NCBI RefSeq assembly: GCF_002994745.2
Contig: NC_037093.1
Coordinates: forward strand, 22,083,555 to 22,147,554
Length of the DNA: 64,000 nt
Source of the DNA: Rosa chinensis
Taxonomy: Eukaryota; Streptophyta; Magnoliopsida; Rosales; Rosaceae
Direction: 5' to 3'
How positions within the stretch are numbered: position 1 is the first letter of the stretch; the number at the start of each line of letters is the position of its first letter. The position numbers and the translations under genes are program-made. Below, piece after piece: positions 45,340-57,906 of the stretch. The notes under the pieces were generated by a model. The model made no database searches. It was not told the DNA's origin and saw only the letters and a list, made by a program, of their open reading frames with translations.

Positions 45340-46899
45340 TTGACTTTTTCAATTTTTTTTTTAAAAAACCTTATATTTATTTGTTTGAATTAACTCAATA
45401 GGGGTAACTAGGGGTAGTTCAAAATTTTGTAAAGCTTTTAAGGGCTTCAATTTAAAGTAGTAGAAATTAACTAATAATTACTTTTCTCGTTTATAAAAAT
45501 TAGATGTAAGTTCAAAACTCACACCTCGTATTGGATGTAGTGTGGATGAATAGTTTTGTTAATCACGGTCCTATGACTAAGCTGCCATATTAGATTTATT
45601 TCATTTTCTATCTTGCTGACTCAACACCTAAATTTTTTATTCCTAACATATCTTTATTTAATATATTTTGCAATAAACAGTAGAAATCAATATATTAATT
45701 GTAATCTTAAATTATTGCAATCTTATTAATGTAAAATTAGCAAATTTAATATGTTGACTTTAATTTATATTATTAGTTTCTTGAGTCAAAAGAGGAATTT
45801 ATATATATTATGACATTATTTTTTTTTCTTTTTTTTTAGAGTAATCGTCAACCATTTTATTAAAAATAACAATAAGAAAAATTACAACTTGTAGATGTAG
45901 AAACTACATCAAAATATAAAGAAACAAGAAAAATACTAGATGCAACAAAACATCAGAAATAAAACCTAGCAAGGATACGAAGGGATGCAATTAAGCATTT
46001 GATGAAGCAATGGACAGAATCCGGGCTATGTAAAACGGTACCAATAGTATGGTTGACCATACTTCCACGCAAATTAATACGTTGAATAGAGAGCAATCTT
46101 CTATCTATGTAACAAACACACCAATTCCAAGAAGCAAAAATATTTAGGGCCCATAAAAAGTCTCCTGGATCCCAAATGCGAACCCTAACAACATCGGGTT
46201 CATACACAAATTGCAAAATCTGAAGAGGATAGGCCCAACCCCTACTTGAGAAATCCAAAAAGGTAAAGGCCCAAGCCCACAGGAAACTCATTTGGACACC
46301 CAAATGTCTGGGCACCCAAACCCTCCCTAACCTTGGCCCCGACCACTACTCCACCACCCTTTGTCAGAGACTGACCAACGCGACCCTATCCGATTGACAT
46401 CAAACGCCGCCTCCCAATCTGGTCTACCTCATCACCGTCAACAGCCTGATCGTTGCACCGCCATCACCTTCTAATAGTCGCACATCCATCACTCGCCGGA
46501 AACGATCCGATCCCATTCTGGCCAGATCTGGGACGCGCCGAGCACCAACAACTCTCCCCCATTCACACCGCCGTGCCACAACCCCACCAAACCAGAACCA
46601 GAACCAGAACTGTTAAAATCCAGTTTCAGTCTTGCTGTTCTTAGATGGGGTTGGCCAACTCTCGGCATCAATCTGATCCAGCCAAGCCGCACAGCCTCTT
46701 CTTTACCCTGACAAGAGCCACCATGAGAAGATAGAATTTAAGAACACGAAGACGTCGCCGGCAGGAATGCGAGCCACGAACGTTTAGGAGACACAGTGTG
46801 AACCATATGCAAAGGCAACGACGCCGAGATCGGTGCCGGAAAGGTACTCCATCGATGATGGAGAAAGGCACAGAGAGGCCAAGATCGGCGCTCTCCCAT
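45340..46899. other. Transposon-like region of unclear type
   Basis: The AT-rich left part (45340-45820) has nothing recognised. At 45826 an oligo-T run is followed by sequence resembling the minus-strand retroelement tail at 27.0-27.9 kb (minus frame 46315-45953). The right 550 bases are CCACC/CGCCG-rich with short ORFs that match nothing I know. Confidence 0.35.
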
Positions 46900-49800
46900 T
46901 GTGATGCCCCGGAAATTCGTATTTATTTTTTGAGTATTTTTCGAAATCTAATTTGTGGTTATTGAACGGTTTCGTGGCTCGAGGATGAAGCGGAAGTGTT
47001 TCGGACGAATCTTTATTCGGAAAATATGACTTTAGGGGTGGCACAAAGGTTGACTTTTGATACGTTAAGATTCTCTTAAAACTTCCTTTACTAAAGTTGT
47101 AGAGCATGTGTCTATACGAGTTCGTGGACATGCAGAACGTGTCAATCGGAGTCCGTATGAGGAAGTAATGGCCATTGGAAGAAGTTTCCATTTTAGTATA
47201 AATAGAGGTTTTCCAGAAATATTTTCATAATTCCAAGTTTCCATTTCCGGAAACTCTTTTCCTCTCTCTTCTCTCTCGGTCGACACCTTCAGAAACAAAA
47301 ATATTCGACTGACCCGACCCGAACCCTGCCGACCCGACCCAGATTTTTCGGCGAGCTCCGGCGATCTCTGGCAGTGAAACTTGGTCAACTAGTTCGTCTC
47401 CCCCGTCTGGTTGTCTCTATGGTGTCCTCTAGCAACGATCATCCTCCACGGCGGCGCTGCAAGTCGACAAAGTTAGGAGATTTCAGACCAGACCGGAAAT
47501 CCTAGCGCCGGCGACGGCACAATTTCAAGTTTCCTTCTTTGGGTTCGTGGAAGCTTTCTGGATCGATCTATGGTGTTTGTTTGGATCGATTTACGTGGAA
47601 ATCAATTCAACTCAGATTAAGCAAAAATTCAAAGCTTGTGAGGTAGTTTTCGATCCTTTATGCTTGTTTTCTGACTTCGAGCTAGTTACGACAATTCACA
47701 AGCATGCTTAGATGAACATTTTTGATGTTGGAAGTTTTGAGAAATAATGAATTTTGGCCGACGGCGGTGCGCCACTGCCTGTGGCGGCATTTCGGCCATA
47801 TTAGGAACTATTTTTGGTATTATATATCTTCTACCCGTCGATACGAGCGTTTTGATATATAATATGCAAATTTTGGAGTACGTATGGATTTGTTATGATT
47901 TCTACCGTTTCATATCAGTGAATTTATTTGATTCGTGAGGATCCGAGCGTTCGATCGATTTGTGGTTTTGACATATCGATCGTAGAAGTATTCCGGAGAC
48001 ATTGGGTGGTCTCGGATGTGGTTTCGCCTCAATTGGCGTCACTTTGGGAATTTTGGTTCGATTTGGGGTTTCGAATGTTATTCCTTGTGTTTCATTGACT
48101 GAATCAAGGCTGTACTTTCCTTAGGTACTTGACGAAGTATTCTTGGACGGTTAGTTGGTGGTTAGGCTGTTTTGTTTTGTATTGAAGTCACAGCGGAAGT
48201 TTCGAGGTGAGTAATCTCACAAGGTTCATTAATGAACGGAATACCTTTATTTTTTAGATTTATTTAGTAACTGCAAACTATAGTTGGTATTAGTAGGCAT
48301 TCCTGAGCGGATGACTACATATATATATATATTTATTTATTTACGTGAAGTATCTATGTTTTGGTGGTTTGTGGATTTATGAAAACAATATGCATGAATG
48401 ATGCTTTTTATTGTTTTGGGTTGTGGCTTTTGGAAAACAAATTATTTTGGAATTGTTGATTCGATTTGTTTTGAAAAGCGTTGAGATTTGGGTATGAAAA
48501 CAATATACATGGAATGATTCTTTTTATTATTTTGTGTTATGGCTTTTCAGAAAACAATGATTATGAAAATGTTGATTTCGATTGTTTTCAAAAGCGTTGC
48601 GATTTGTGTAACATTTTGGGTCCAGTGTGACTCCTTTAATGTTTTGCTCCAAGGGACTGTGCGGCTCGAGGAACGAAGGTCTATGACCTTGGACAGAATA
48701 TTAGGTAATCACATATTTGGCCGGACTAGTGGTTACGTTTCAATTAGAGCTCTAATCTGTCTGCCATATAGGTAATTTCATGGGGTAACAGGAACTGGTT
48801 ATTGATAACTCATGACATTACGTGTTTTTAGGGAAAAATGTGTGAGTTGCTTCCTTATTAATGATTTTTAAGGGGACAAGGTGCAAGTTGTTTTCCTTAT
48901 TAACGATTTGATAGAAATCAAGGTGTGAGTTGCTTTCTATGGTATGATTATGGTACAATTGATAGAATTCAAGGTGTGAGTTATTTTCTATGTTATATTT
49001 GATAGAAATCGAGGTGTGAGTTGCTTTCTATGGTGCGATTATGGTACAATTAATAGAAATCAAGGAGTGAGTTGCTTTCTATGTTATATTGATAGAATTC
49101 AAGTGTGCGTTGTTTTCTATGGTACGATTATGGTACAATTGATAGAAATCAAGGAGTGAGTTGCTTTCTATGTTATATTGATGGAATTCAAGTGTGCGTT
49201 GTTTTCTATGGTACGATTTTGGTACAATTGATAGAATTCAAGGAGTGAGTTGCTTTCTATGTTATATTGATAGAAATCAAGGTGTGAGTTGTTTTCTATG
49301 ATACGATTTTGGTACAATTGATAGAAACCAAGGAGTGAGTTGTTTTCTATGTTTCGTTTTAAAAGGAAACAAGGTGTGAGTTACTTTCTTTTATTTCGAT
49401 TTGAAAGGAAATTAAAGTATGAGTTATTCTCCTTTATTTCGTGTTTTAAGGAATCAAAGCGTGAGTTGTTTTCCTTATTTCTGGTGTAAGTTGTGTTAAC
49501 TGTTTTGAGTTACTCATACGGGCTTGCAAAAGCTTACCGGGTTTGTTGTGTGACAACCTGGTACACTCTTCAAACGGTGTAGGAGTTAATCCTGCAGGTT
49601 AAGATAATCGGAGCTGAAGCTGAGGTAGCGCCTTTACAGCTTTATGGTAGAAAGCCATTTTTGTAACTTTACCGTTGATAAGGACTTCCGTTGTAGTAAA
49701 CTCTGAAGAGCATTTATGTTTTATTTTGTTGTTGACAATTTAATTCGTAAGCTTATGTAATATATGACTCTGTGGGTGGGTCAATATTGACATAGTGGGT

Positions 49801-49937
49801 TCAAGGCATCAATATGTACTTGGGTTAAAAGGGAAAAAGTTTCTAGGTATTTTGTATTGATGGCTAAATGTTCACGCATATATAATTATGAGATTGTATA
49901 TGGATTTTTATTTGTGTTAAAAATCATGGGCGTGACA
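46900..49937 (+). repeat. 5' LTR of the gypsy element
   Basis: 3038 bp. It has a TATAAATA box at 47197-47204, a GGCGGTGCGCCACTGCC-type hairpin near 47763, a TA run near 48320, and a tandem repeat block at about 48830-49440. The GTTACTCATACGG and TTACCGGGTTTG phrases near 49510-49545 also occur in the inverted LTR at 2.5-5.4 kb. Confidence 0.88.
48830..49440. repeat. Tandem repeat block inside LTR1
   Basis: Units built on TTGATAGAAATCAAGG(T/A)G and TGAGTTGCTTTCTATG, with an optional GGTACGATTATGGTACAATT spacer, recur about ten times with spacings of about 40-60 bases. LTR2 carries the same block with a different copy arrangement. Confidence 0.9.
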
Positions 49938-49940
49938 GTT

Positions 49941-49952
49941 TGGTATCAGAGC
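49941..49952 (+). promoter_or_regulatory. Primer-binding site (initiator Met tRNA)
   Basis: TGGTATCAGAGC begins three bases after LTR1. It is complementary to the 3' end of plant initiator methionine tRNA, the usual primer for gypsy and copia reverse transcription. Confidence 0.93.
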
Positions 49953-50303
49953 GTAAGGTGCATATTTGGTGACAATCAATACTCCTCGAGTGATGGCCCG
50001 TCTGTAGCGGATCCCCATCTGATGCTCTTCGGTATTGATATAGTCATTGGGTATGCAATGAGCGTTGGAATGTGAGTCTTCAGGGTAGTGTTGGCTCAGT
50101 GAACAAAGTGTAGGAGCTTAAGGTAGCTTCTAGGAGTTATAGTCTTTTGAGGAATGAGGACCTTTAGATTTAACTTTTGTTTACGTAGGGGATAGAATTG
50201 TATCTTCTAACGTAGTGTGTGGTTGATTTAGTCATAACGATGACTTATACTTGTGTTTGAAGATTTTACAAGTATTAACCAAGGTTGCTATACTCCTTAG
50301 GTT

Positions 50304-50771
50304 ATGGATTCACATGGAGGTAGAGCTAGGGGTCGAGGTATACCTAGAGGTAGTGGTAGAGCCCGAGGTAGGGGCAAGATTCCTCCTCCTGTTGAGGAGA
50401 TGTTTATGAATGATATCGAGGCATCGAATGTTGAGCTGCATGTTCCACGTGTTGTGGAGGTTGCGAATGTTGTAGATCTCACTCATTTGTCGAAGTTGGC
50501 AAATGAGATTTTGAGGTTGGGAGGAGTTCCATTCCAGGGAGGTACAGATCACATGTTGGCGGATCAATAGATCAAGAACATGAAGACCTACTTCGAGATG
50601 GTCGTCTGCGATGACATTGAGAAGAGAAAGATTGCGGCGTTTATGCTCCAAGGCGATGCACGAGTTTGGTGGAGCGGCACACAGAGAGTTATGAATGTGT
50701 CCACCATGACCTGGGATGAGTTTGTGGAACTGTTCAGGAAGAAGTACTTTCCGCCTTCAGCGAGGGAGTAG
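50304..50771 (+). pseudogene. Truncated gypsy gag
   Basis: From MDSHGGRARGRGIP the frame runs through an Arg/Gly-rich start and LGGVPFQGGTDHMLADQ to a TAG (50568). It continues in the same frame with IKNMKTYFEMVV, RKIAAFMLQGDARVWW and FRKKYFPPSARE, then a second stop. These are the conserved blocks of the retrotransposon gag capsid domain. The TAG replaces a residue that is usually Trp in ADxWL-type motifs. The CCHC knuckle and all pol domains are absent. The coat-like protein would need to be supplied by a related element. Confidence 0.85.
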
Positions 50772-51760
50772 TTGGAAAGAGAACCAACAGAGGCAACTGC
50801 CTCAAGGACAGGCAAGGGTGTTTGCTATTGGTTAGCAGAATACCGGGGAAGAAGGTACCTTATCTATTTCGGCTTGGATTGCTAGAACAATGTGTGATAG
50901 TTGCGTACTTCTTTCCGTGTGTTGTGTTGTGATAAGTTTTACATGTTGGCTATAGTTTGACCTATGAATGTAGCATGTTGTGTGATGCATCCTTCATTGT
51001 TGTGGTAGTAGGGGATCTATACCACTTTGATTTTGATTGCAATGACATGTGATGATTTATGTGTAAGGCAGGTGGGGCTAAACCTTAGATTGATTTTTTG
51101 TCCCAGGATGGGTAGACACTTATTGAGCTTTGATGCATAGGCTTTGGTTGATTTGGAATGAATGACGGTTTCATTTTCAATTCTTGTAACGCAAGGGTTA
51201 CATTATCGATGAGTGATGCAGATACTGTGAGGACAGGACTCTGGACTCTTAGGTAGTTGTGCATAGTGCTGTAGTTTTGCAGAATTATTGTTGCATTGGT
51301 ATGTGATTGAAACAAGTGAGATGTTTAGATTACCTCCAAGTGGGATGGTAGGGTGCATTTGAATTGCGATATTAGGTAAGGTACCTATATCGATTGTTCA
51401 GCTAGGCGCATGTTGTACCTTGAGGTGTGGAGATTCGATGTTTAGGTCAGCCTTATCTCCAAGATGTTATGTGGAGCGGCATATTTTATTGTTTCTATGC
51501 CGATGATGAAGTTTACAATGGATCCAGTGTGGTTGATCATAGTGTTGTTGAAATAGAAGATGTGGCGATCAGTGTTAGTGTTTGAATTTCTTTCTATATG
51601 GATTGCAGAGAAACTTTGATCGGAGATAATTGACTAGTTCAATACCCTGTGGAGGCTTCGGAATGAATGCTTTTCTTGCAAGGGAATAAGAATTGGATTT
51701 TTGGGGATGAGTTTATTCGTACTTGTTGGTTTTGTACGTTTAAATTTCGGGACGAAATTT
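50772..51760. other. Non-coding remainder of the gypsy interior
   Basis: About 1 kb with no readable pol domain; short open frames match nothing. It may be a scrambled remnant or filler typical of LARD elements. Confidence 0.6.
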
Positions 51761-51764
51761 CTTT

Positions 51765-51777
51765 AAGAGGGGTGGAA
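51765..51777 (+). promoter_or_regulatory. Polypurine tract
   Basis: AAGAGGGGTGGAA lies directly before LTR2, after the gypsy-like phrase GGGACGAAATTTC. It would prime plus-strand synthesis. Confidence 0.9.
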
Positions 51778-54700
51778 TGTGATGCCCCAGAAATTCGTAT
51801 TTATTTTCCGAAGATTTTTCGGAATCTAATTTGTGGTTATTAGACGGTTTCGTGCCTCGTAGATGGAGCGGAAGTGTTTTGGACGAATTTTTATTCGGAA
51901 AATATGACTTTAGGGGTGGCGCAAAGGTTGACTTTTGATACGTTGAGATTCTCTAAAAACTTCATTCACGAAAGTTGTAGAGCATGTCGATACGAGTTTG
52001 TGAACATGTGGAACGCGTCAATCGGAGTCCGTATGAGGAAGTTATGACCATTGAAAGAAGTTTCCATTTTAGTATAAATAGATGCTTTCTGGAAATATTT
52101 TCATAATTCCAAGTTTCTATTTCCAGAAACTCTTTTCCTCTCTCTTCTCTCTCGGTCGACACCTTTAGAAACGAAAATATTCGACTGACTCGACTCGTAT
52201 TTTCAGGCGAGCTCCGGCGATCTCTGGCTGTGAAACTTGGTCAGCTGGTTCGTCTCCTCCGTCTGGTTGTCTCTGTGGTGTCCTCTAGCAGCGATCATCC
52301 TCCACGGTGGCGCTGCAAGTCGACAAAGTTAGGTGATTTCGAACCCGACCGGAAATCCTAGCTCCGGCGACGGCACGGCTTCAAGTTTCCTTCTTTGGGT
52401 TCGTGGAAGCTTTCTGGATCTATCTATGATGTTTATTTGGATCGATTTACGTGGAAATCAGTTCAACTCAGATTAAGCAAAAATTCAAAGCTTGTGAGGT
52501 AGTTTTCGATCCTTTATGCTTGTTTTCTGACTTCAAGCTAGTTATGAAAATTCACAAGCATGCTTAGATGAACATTTTTGATGTAAGGAGTTTTGGGAAA
52601 TAATGGATTTTGGCCGGAGGCGGTGCACCACCTCCTGTGGTGGCATTCTGGCGGCGTTCCGGCCATATTAGGAACTGTTTATGTTATTATATATCTTCTA
52701 CTCGTCGATACGAGCGTTTCAATATATAATATGCAAATTTTGGAGTTCGTATGGATTTGTTATGATTTCTACCATTTCATATCGGTGAATTAATTTGATC
52801 CGTGAGGATCCGAGCTTTCGATCGACTTGTGATTTGGACATATCGATCGTAGAAGTATTCCAGAGACATTGGGTGGTCTCGGATGTGGTTTCGCCTCAAT
52901 TGGCGTCACTTTGGGAATTTTGGTTCGATTTAGGGTTTCGAACGTTATTCCTTGTGTTTCATTAACTGAATCAAGGCTGTACTTTCTTTAGGTACTTGAC
53001 GAAGTATTCTTGGACAGTTAGTTGGTGGTTAGGCTGTTTCGTTATGTATTGAAGATGCAGCGGGAGTTTTGAGCTGAGTAATCTCACAAGGTTCATTAAG
53101 GAACGAAATACCTTCATTTTTTAAAGTTATTTAGTAACTACAAACTATAGTTGGTATTAGTAGACATTCCTGAGCGGATGACTACATATATATATATATA
53201 TTTACGTGAAATATATATGTTTTGGTGGTTTGTGGATTTATGAAAACAATATGCATGAATGATGCTTTTTATATTTTTGGGTTGTGGCTTTTGGAAAACA
53301 AATGATTTTGGAATTGTTGATTCGATTTGTTTTGAAAAGCGTTGAGATTTGGGTATGAAAACAATATACATGGAATGATGCTTTTTATTGTTTTGTGTTA
53401 TGGCTTTTCGGAAAACAATGATTATGGAAATGTTTATTTCGATTGTTGTCAAAAGCGTTGCGATTTGTGTAACATTTTGGGTTCAGTGTGACTCCTTTAA
53501 TGTTTTGCTCCAAGGGACTGTGCGGCCTGAGGAACGAAGGTCTATGACTTTGGACATAATATATATCAGGTAATCACGTCTTTGGCCGGACGAGTAGTTA
53601 CATTTCCATTAGAGCTCTAATCTGTCTACCGTATAGGTAATTCATGGAGTAACGGGAACTGGTTATTGATAACTCATGACATTACATGTTTTTAGGGAAT
53701 AAGGTGTGAGTTGCTTCCTTATTAACGGTTTTTAAGGGGACAAGATGCAATTTGTTTTCCTTATTAACGATTTGATAGAAATCGAGGTGTGAGTTGCTTT
53801 CTATGGTACGATTATGGTACAATTGATAGAATTCAAGGTGTGAGTTGTTTTCTATGTTATATTTGATAGAAATCAAGGTGTGAGTTGTTTTCTATGTTAT
53901 ATTTGATAGAAATCAAGTGTGCATTGTTTTCTATGGTACGATTATGGTACAATTGATAGAAATCAAGGAGTGAGTTGCTTGATAGAAATCAAGGAGTGAG
54001 TTGCTTTCTATGTTATATTGATAATTGATAGAAATTAAGGAGTGAGTTGCTTTCTATGTTATATTGATAATTGATAGAAATCAAGGAGTGGGTTGCTTTC
54101 TATGTTATATTGATAGAATTCAAGTGTGTGTTGTTTTCTATGGTATGATTTTGGTACAATTGATAGAAATCAAGGAGTGAGTTGCTTTCTATGTTATATT
54201 GATAGAAATTAAGGCGTGAGTTGTTTTCTATGGTACGATTTTGGTACAATTGATAGAAACCAAGGAGTGAGTTGTTTTCTATGTTATATTGATAGAAATG
54301 GAAACATGGTGTGAGTTGCTTTCTTTTATTTCGATTTGAAAGGAAATTAAAGTGTGAGTTATTCTCCTTTATTTCGTGTTTTAAGGAATCAAAGCATGAG
54401 TTGTTGTCCTTAAATCTGGTGTGAGTTGTGTTAACTGTTTTGAGTTACTCATACGGGTTTGCAAAAGCTTACCGGGTTTGTTGTGTGACAACCCGGTACA
54501 CTATTCAAATGGTGTAGGGGTTAATCCTGCAGGTTAGGATAATCGGGGCTGAAGCTGAGGTAGCGCCTTTGCAGCTTTACGGTAGGAAGCCATTTTTGTA
54601 ACTTTACCGTAGATAAGGACTTCCGTTGTAGTAAACTCTGAGGATCATTTATGTTTTATTTTGTTGTTGATAATTTAATTCGTAAGCTTATATAATATAT

Positions 54701-54872
54701 GACTCTGTGGGCGGGTCAATATTGACATAGTGGGTTTAAGGCATCAATATGTACTTTGATTAAAAGGGAAAAAGTTTATAGGTATTTTGTATTGATGGTT
54801 GAACGTTCATACATATATAATTATGAGATTATATATCGATTTTTATTTGTGTTAAAAATCAGGGGCGTGACA
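51778..54872 (+). repeat. 3' LTR of the gypsy element
   Basis: 3095 bp, colinear with LTR1. A tandem repeat block of the TTGATAGAAATCAAGG type lies at about 53700-54300, with an extra partial unit (53970-54110) not seen in LTR1. Confidence 0.88.
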
Positions 54873-55156
54873 ATTTTCATAAACACAATGCAATTCTTTC
54901 TTGATCTTGCCTATTATGTATTGCCTCATTCTCTTACTCCTCTTGCTTCTTCTTCTTCATCTTCTTCTTTTTTTCTAACAAATCATCTCTTTTTTCCTCT
55001 CCTTATTCCATGCATATCTTCTTTCCAACACATACTTCTCATTTCTTTGTTTATTTATTTTTCTCTCATATCTGTCTTTTTTGTGTGGCTTCTTCGTTCT
55101 TAGTTCGTTTTTAGGTCTTACTAACGTGGCTTATTTAATTCGCAACTACCTTTATT

Positions 55157-56090
55157 CACTACTAGGATAAAGTTCATAGACATCAGTTCACAACTGATGT
55201 TAAAAAAAAAAAAATCCGATGTCTTAGTGGGTGATGTTAAAGATCGCCAAAACTAAGACATCGGTTCACAACTGATGTCTAATTTGCGACCAGACATCGG
55301 TTTAAGGTTCAGAACCGATGTAAAAACGTTAATGTGATCAACATTTTGGTGTGTTTAGCTATTGTCAAACCTTTATATTTTGGCATTAGATGCTTAATGA
55401 AATATAGGTCTAACAACACAATTATCCATTTTAACATCGTTTCTGATTTAGAAACGATGTCTGATAATATTTTACACATCGGTTCCCATTATTTTTTGCT
55501 TGTGGTTCATAAGCTTTTTGTGTGTTTGGTACATAATATTTCACTAGATATTCAATCTACATTCTGTAGTATAGTTTGAACTGATGTCCATATTTATTCT
55601 AGACATCGGTTTTGTGTATATATCGATGTTCATAGTAATACTAGACATCAGTTTTGTTTATATATCGATGTCCATAGTAATGCTAGACATCGGTTTTTGT
55701 TTATATCTCGATGTCCATGTGTATATTAGACATCGTTTTTGTTTATATATCGATGTCCATAGTAATGCTAGACATTGATTTTTGTTTATATATCGATGTC
55801 CATAGTAATCTAGATATCGGTTTTGTTTATATATCGATGTTTATAGTAATCCTAGACATCGGTTTTTGTTTATATCTCGATGTCCATATCTATACTACAC
55901 ATCGTTTTTGTTTATATATCGATGTCCATAGTAATGCTAGACATCGGTTTTTGTTTATATCTCGATGTCCATGTTTATATTATACATCGTTTTTGTTTAT
56001 TTATCGATGTTCATAATAATGCTAAACATCGATTTTTGTTTCCAAACTGATGTATTTTCTGTTTCTGACATCAGTTCTTCATCAGTAACT
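55157..56090 (+). mobile_element. CACTA terminus with dense subterminal repeat array
   Basis: CACTACTAGGATAAAG at the tip is followed by ACATCGGTTCACAACTGATG-type words. From about 55560 to 56060 there is an array with a period of about 43-45 bases: ACATCGG-TTTTGTTTATAT-CGATGT then CCATAGTAATGCTAG. Each unit is an imperfect inverted repeat (ACATCG...CGATGT). This is the layout that CACTA transposases bind. Open frames across the array are artefacts of the period. The partner terminus was not found. Confidence 0.8.
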
Positions 56091-56418
56091 AATTTTTTTT
56101 TCATTTCTTGACTGCTGTTATATATCCCTTTTGCTGCTGTATTTGGTACTAGAAAGCTAATCCACAAATAACATGAAATTCAAATGTACTTTAAATATTA
56201 GGGAATTGTATTAATTTCTATACAAATTAGTAGTTTCAAAAGTTTTGCACAATAAACCCTAACATACTTTAAGGCTAGTGTAGAAGATACCACTACTACA
56301 ATAACTATATGCAGCATAATTTGTTCACAATTCATCCTGATATCACTACATATATCTACTACAAAATGGTCAGCCAAATCTAGCCTTACTCAAAATCATA
56401 TTGCTTGTCAAGATCTAG

Positions 56419-57119
56419 CTATAGCAAACTCTGCAAGTAGTCAGCCACTTCAATGCACACCTCATCAAGTTGCTCTTGGATATATGAGTTCCGACTCTTT
56501 GCCGCCCACTAGAAATGTATAGCACAACATAAGTCATAATCATTGAAGCTATTTAAATTAAACTGCTTGTCAAACTATAATATATGCATTTACCTTGGTT
56601 GAAAATGAAAGAGTATCATCATTTATAATAGCTTTCATATATCGCATCACATAATAACCACACTCAACTCCACCCGGTTGTTTAGGTACGCCCTATATAT
56701 TAGGATTGTTGAATTAGAAATGCATTATTGAAGTTGATAATCAACCACATATATCATTACTTACCAGAAGTAATTTCACTTTAGGCACTCTGTTAACCCT
56801 ACCTGTTTCAGCATTGAAAGCTTTAACCGCACTGCACACCACCAAACTATGTCATTATCCAACATTTTGTTACTTGGTTAGAAAAAAATACAAATAAAAA
56901 ATCAGAATAGTGCTTACTTTATCACCAAGTTCTCCCATGATTGGTAATGGACTGATTTAGGCAATATCCAATGTTCCCTACATGATTAATGTAGGCTACA
57001 TGATGCAATCAACCATGAAAAATATATATATGCAACTGATCACCAAAAGGCATCATGATCCAATATAAATACTTACCCCGGATTATAGGGCATAAAAAAT
57101 ACACAAAAAACACTAACCT
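56419..57119 (-). pseudogene. CACTA-associated Ulp1-like (C48) protease, C-terminal part
   Basis: Five exons join in phase on the minus strand: about 57119-57077 (VFFMPYNPG), 56977-56918 (EHWILPKSVHYQSWENL), 56831-56765 (AVKAFNAETGRVNRVPK), 56692-56594 (QPGGVECGYYVMRYMKAII) and 56508-56419 (WAAKSRNSYIQEQLDE to a TAG). The HW histidine and the ECGYYVMRYM cysteine are the two ends of the Ulp1 catalytic triad. The strand between them that carries the Asp seems missing, so activity is doubtful. Plant CACTA elements often carry such an Ulp1 domain, and the nearby CACTA terminus fits. The N-terminal part and a TNP2-type transposase are not visible. Confidence 0.75.
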
Positions 57120-57906
57120 TGAACTTCCATGTCCACTACACCCCCAAATAGCAAAGCTCGCTTCTTATAAACACACATATATAGAAAACCCAGTACGAGG
57201 TCCAAGAGGCATCCCACTTTTTCTTACCTGTGCAAAGGAATCAATAGTAAGAACAACCGTACACGTGACAGCTACTAAAAAGATGGTCAATCAAGAAGCT
57301 GATCTATGCCAGTTGTGTACCCACAATAAAATGAAAAATTCAATGTAAAAAATATAAATACTGCTATCTATACTAAACAAATCTGCACATTTAGGAGCAT
57401 AAATATCGTACTAAAAGTAACATTTAAAATTATTCCATGATAAAGTTGCTTCCAATTCTCCTAATGATCAACCAACTAAAATGACATGGCTTCTACAAAT
57501 GCAATAAAACCTGTATGACTGTTATTCTATTCATAAGTAGTATAATAGGGGGTTTAATTAGTTTTCTTTACTTTTATTTCCAGGTAATTAACAAAATGAT
57601 AATGGTTTTCATTTCTTCCAAATTGCAATTCATAGGAGGAACCATTGAGAAACCCAGACCTAACCACATGGCAATTACAATAGGAAGCATCAAACCCAAA
57701 CACTAACACCCAGTTCCGTACATACCAACACCATATTTCACCTAAACCCCAGTATAATATGCGTTTTCTGTATAAGCATCATAAAGAACATCTGAAGATA
57801 GATAGATAAGTAAAACTTGAAATCAGATAATCATGTACTCTTCCATTTCTTGATTGATACATCGTAATAAAAGAAATACAAGAAAACAGTGATGCGAAAG
57901 AAGAAC
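57120..57906. other. Spacer between the Ulp1 and Kelch pieces
   Basis: AT-rich DNA with no domain recognised. It could hold introns and decayed exons of the Ulp1-like gene. Confidence 0.4.

Larger units (their letters stand above)
46900..54872 (+). mobile_element. LARD-like gypsy element with ~3.05 kb LTRs and gag-only interior
   Basis: LTR1 is 46900-49937 and LTR2 is 51778-54872, both running from TGTGATGCCCC to GGCGTGACA. A primer-binding site, a short damaged gag, and a polypurine tract lie between them in the right order. The interior is only 1840 bp and has no protease, RT, RNase H or integrase, so it needs another element's enzymes. The first 120 bases of the LTRs differ at roughly one in ten by hand count, so this is not a recent insertion. 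The flanks CCCAT and ATTTT do not match, so no target duplication is left. It belongs to the same LTR kind as the insertion at 2537-5416. Confidence 0.85.

Noticed and set aside
55584..56016. Repetitive open frames (DIGFVYISM-type repeats) as a novel repeat protein
   Set aside because: They come from the 44-base CACTA array, which stays open by period only. No start context or conservation supports translation.
32611..57119. SUMO E1 (SAE2) and an Ulp1 (SUMO protease-like) piece in one window, as a SUMO gene cluster
   Set aside because: The Ulp1 piece has the features of a CACTA transposon protein and lies next to a CACTA end. It is 18 kb away from SAE2 with transposons between, so the pairing is chance.
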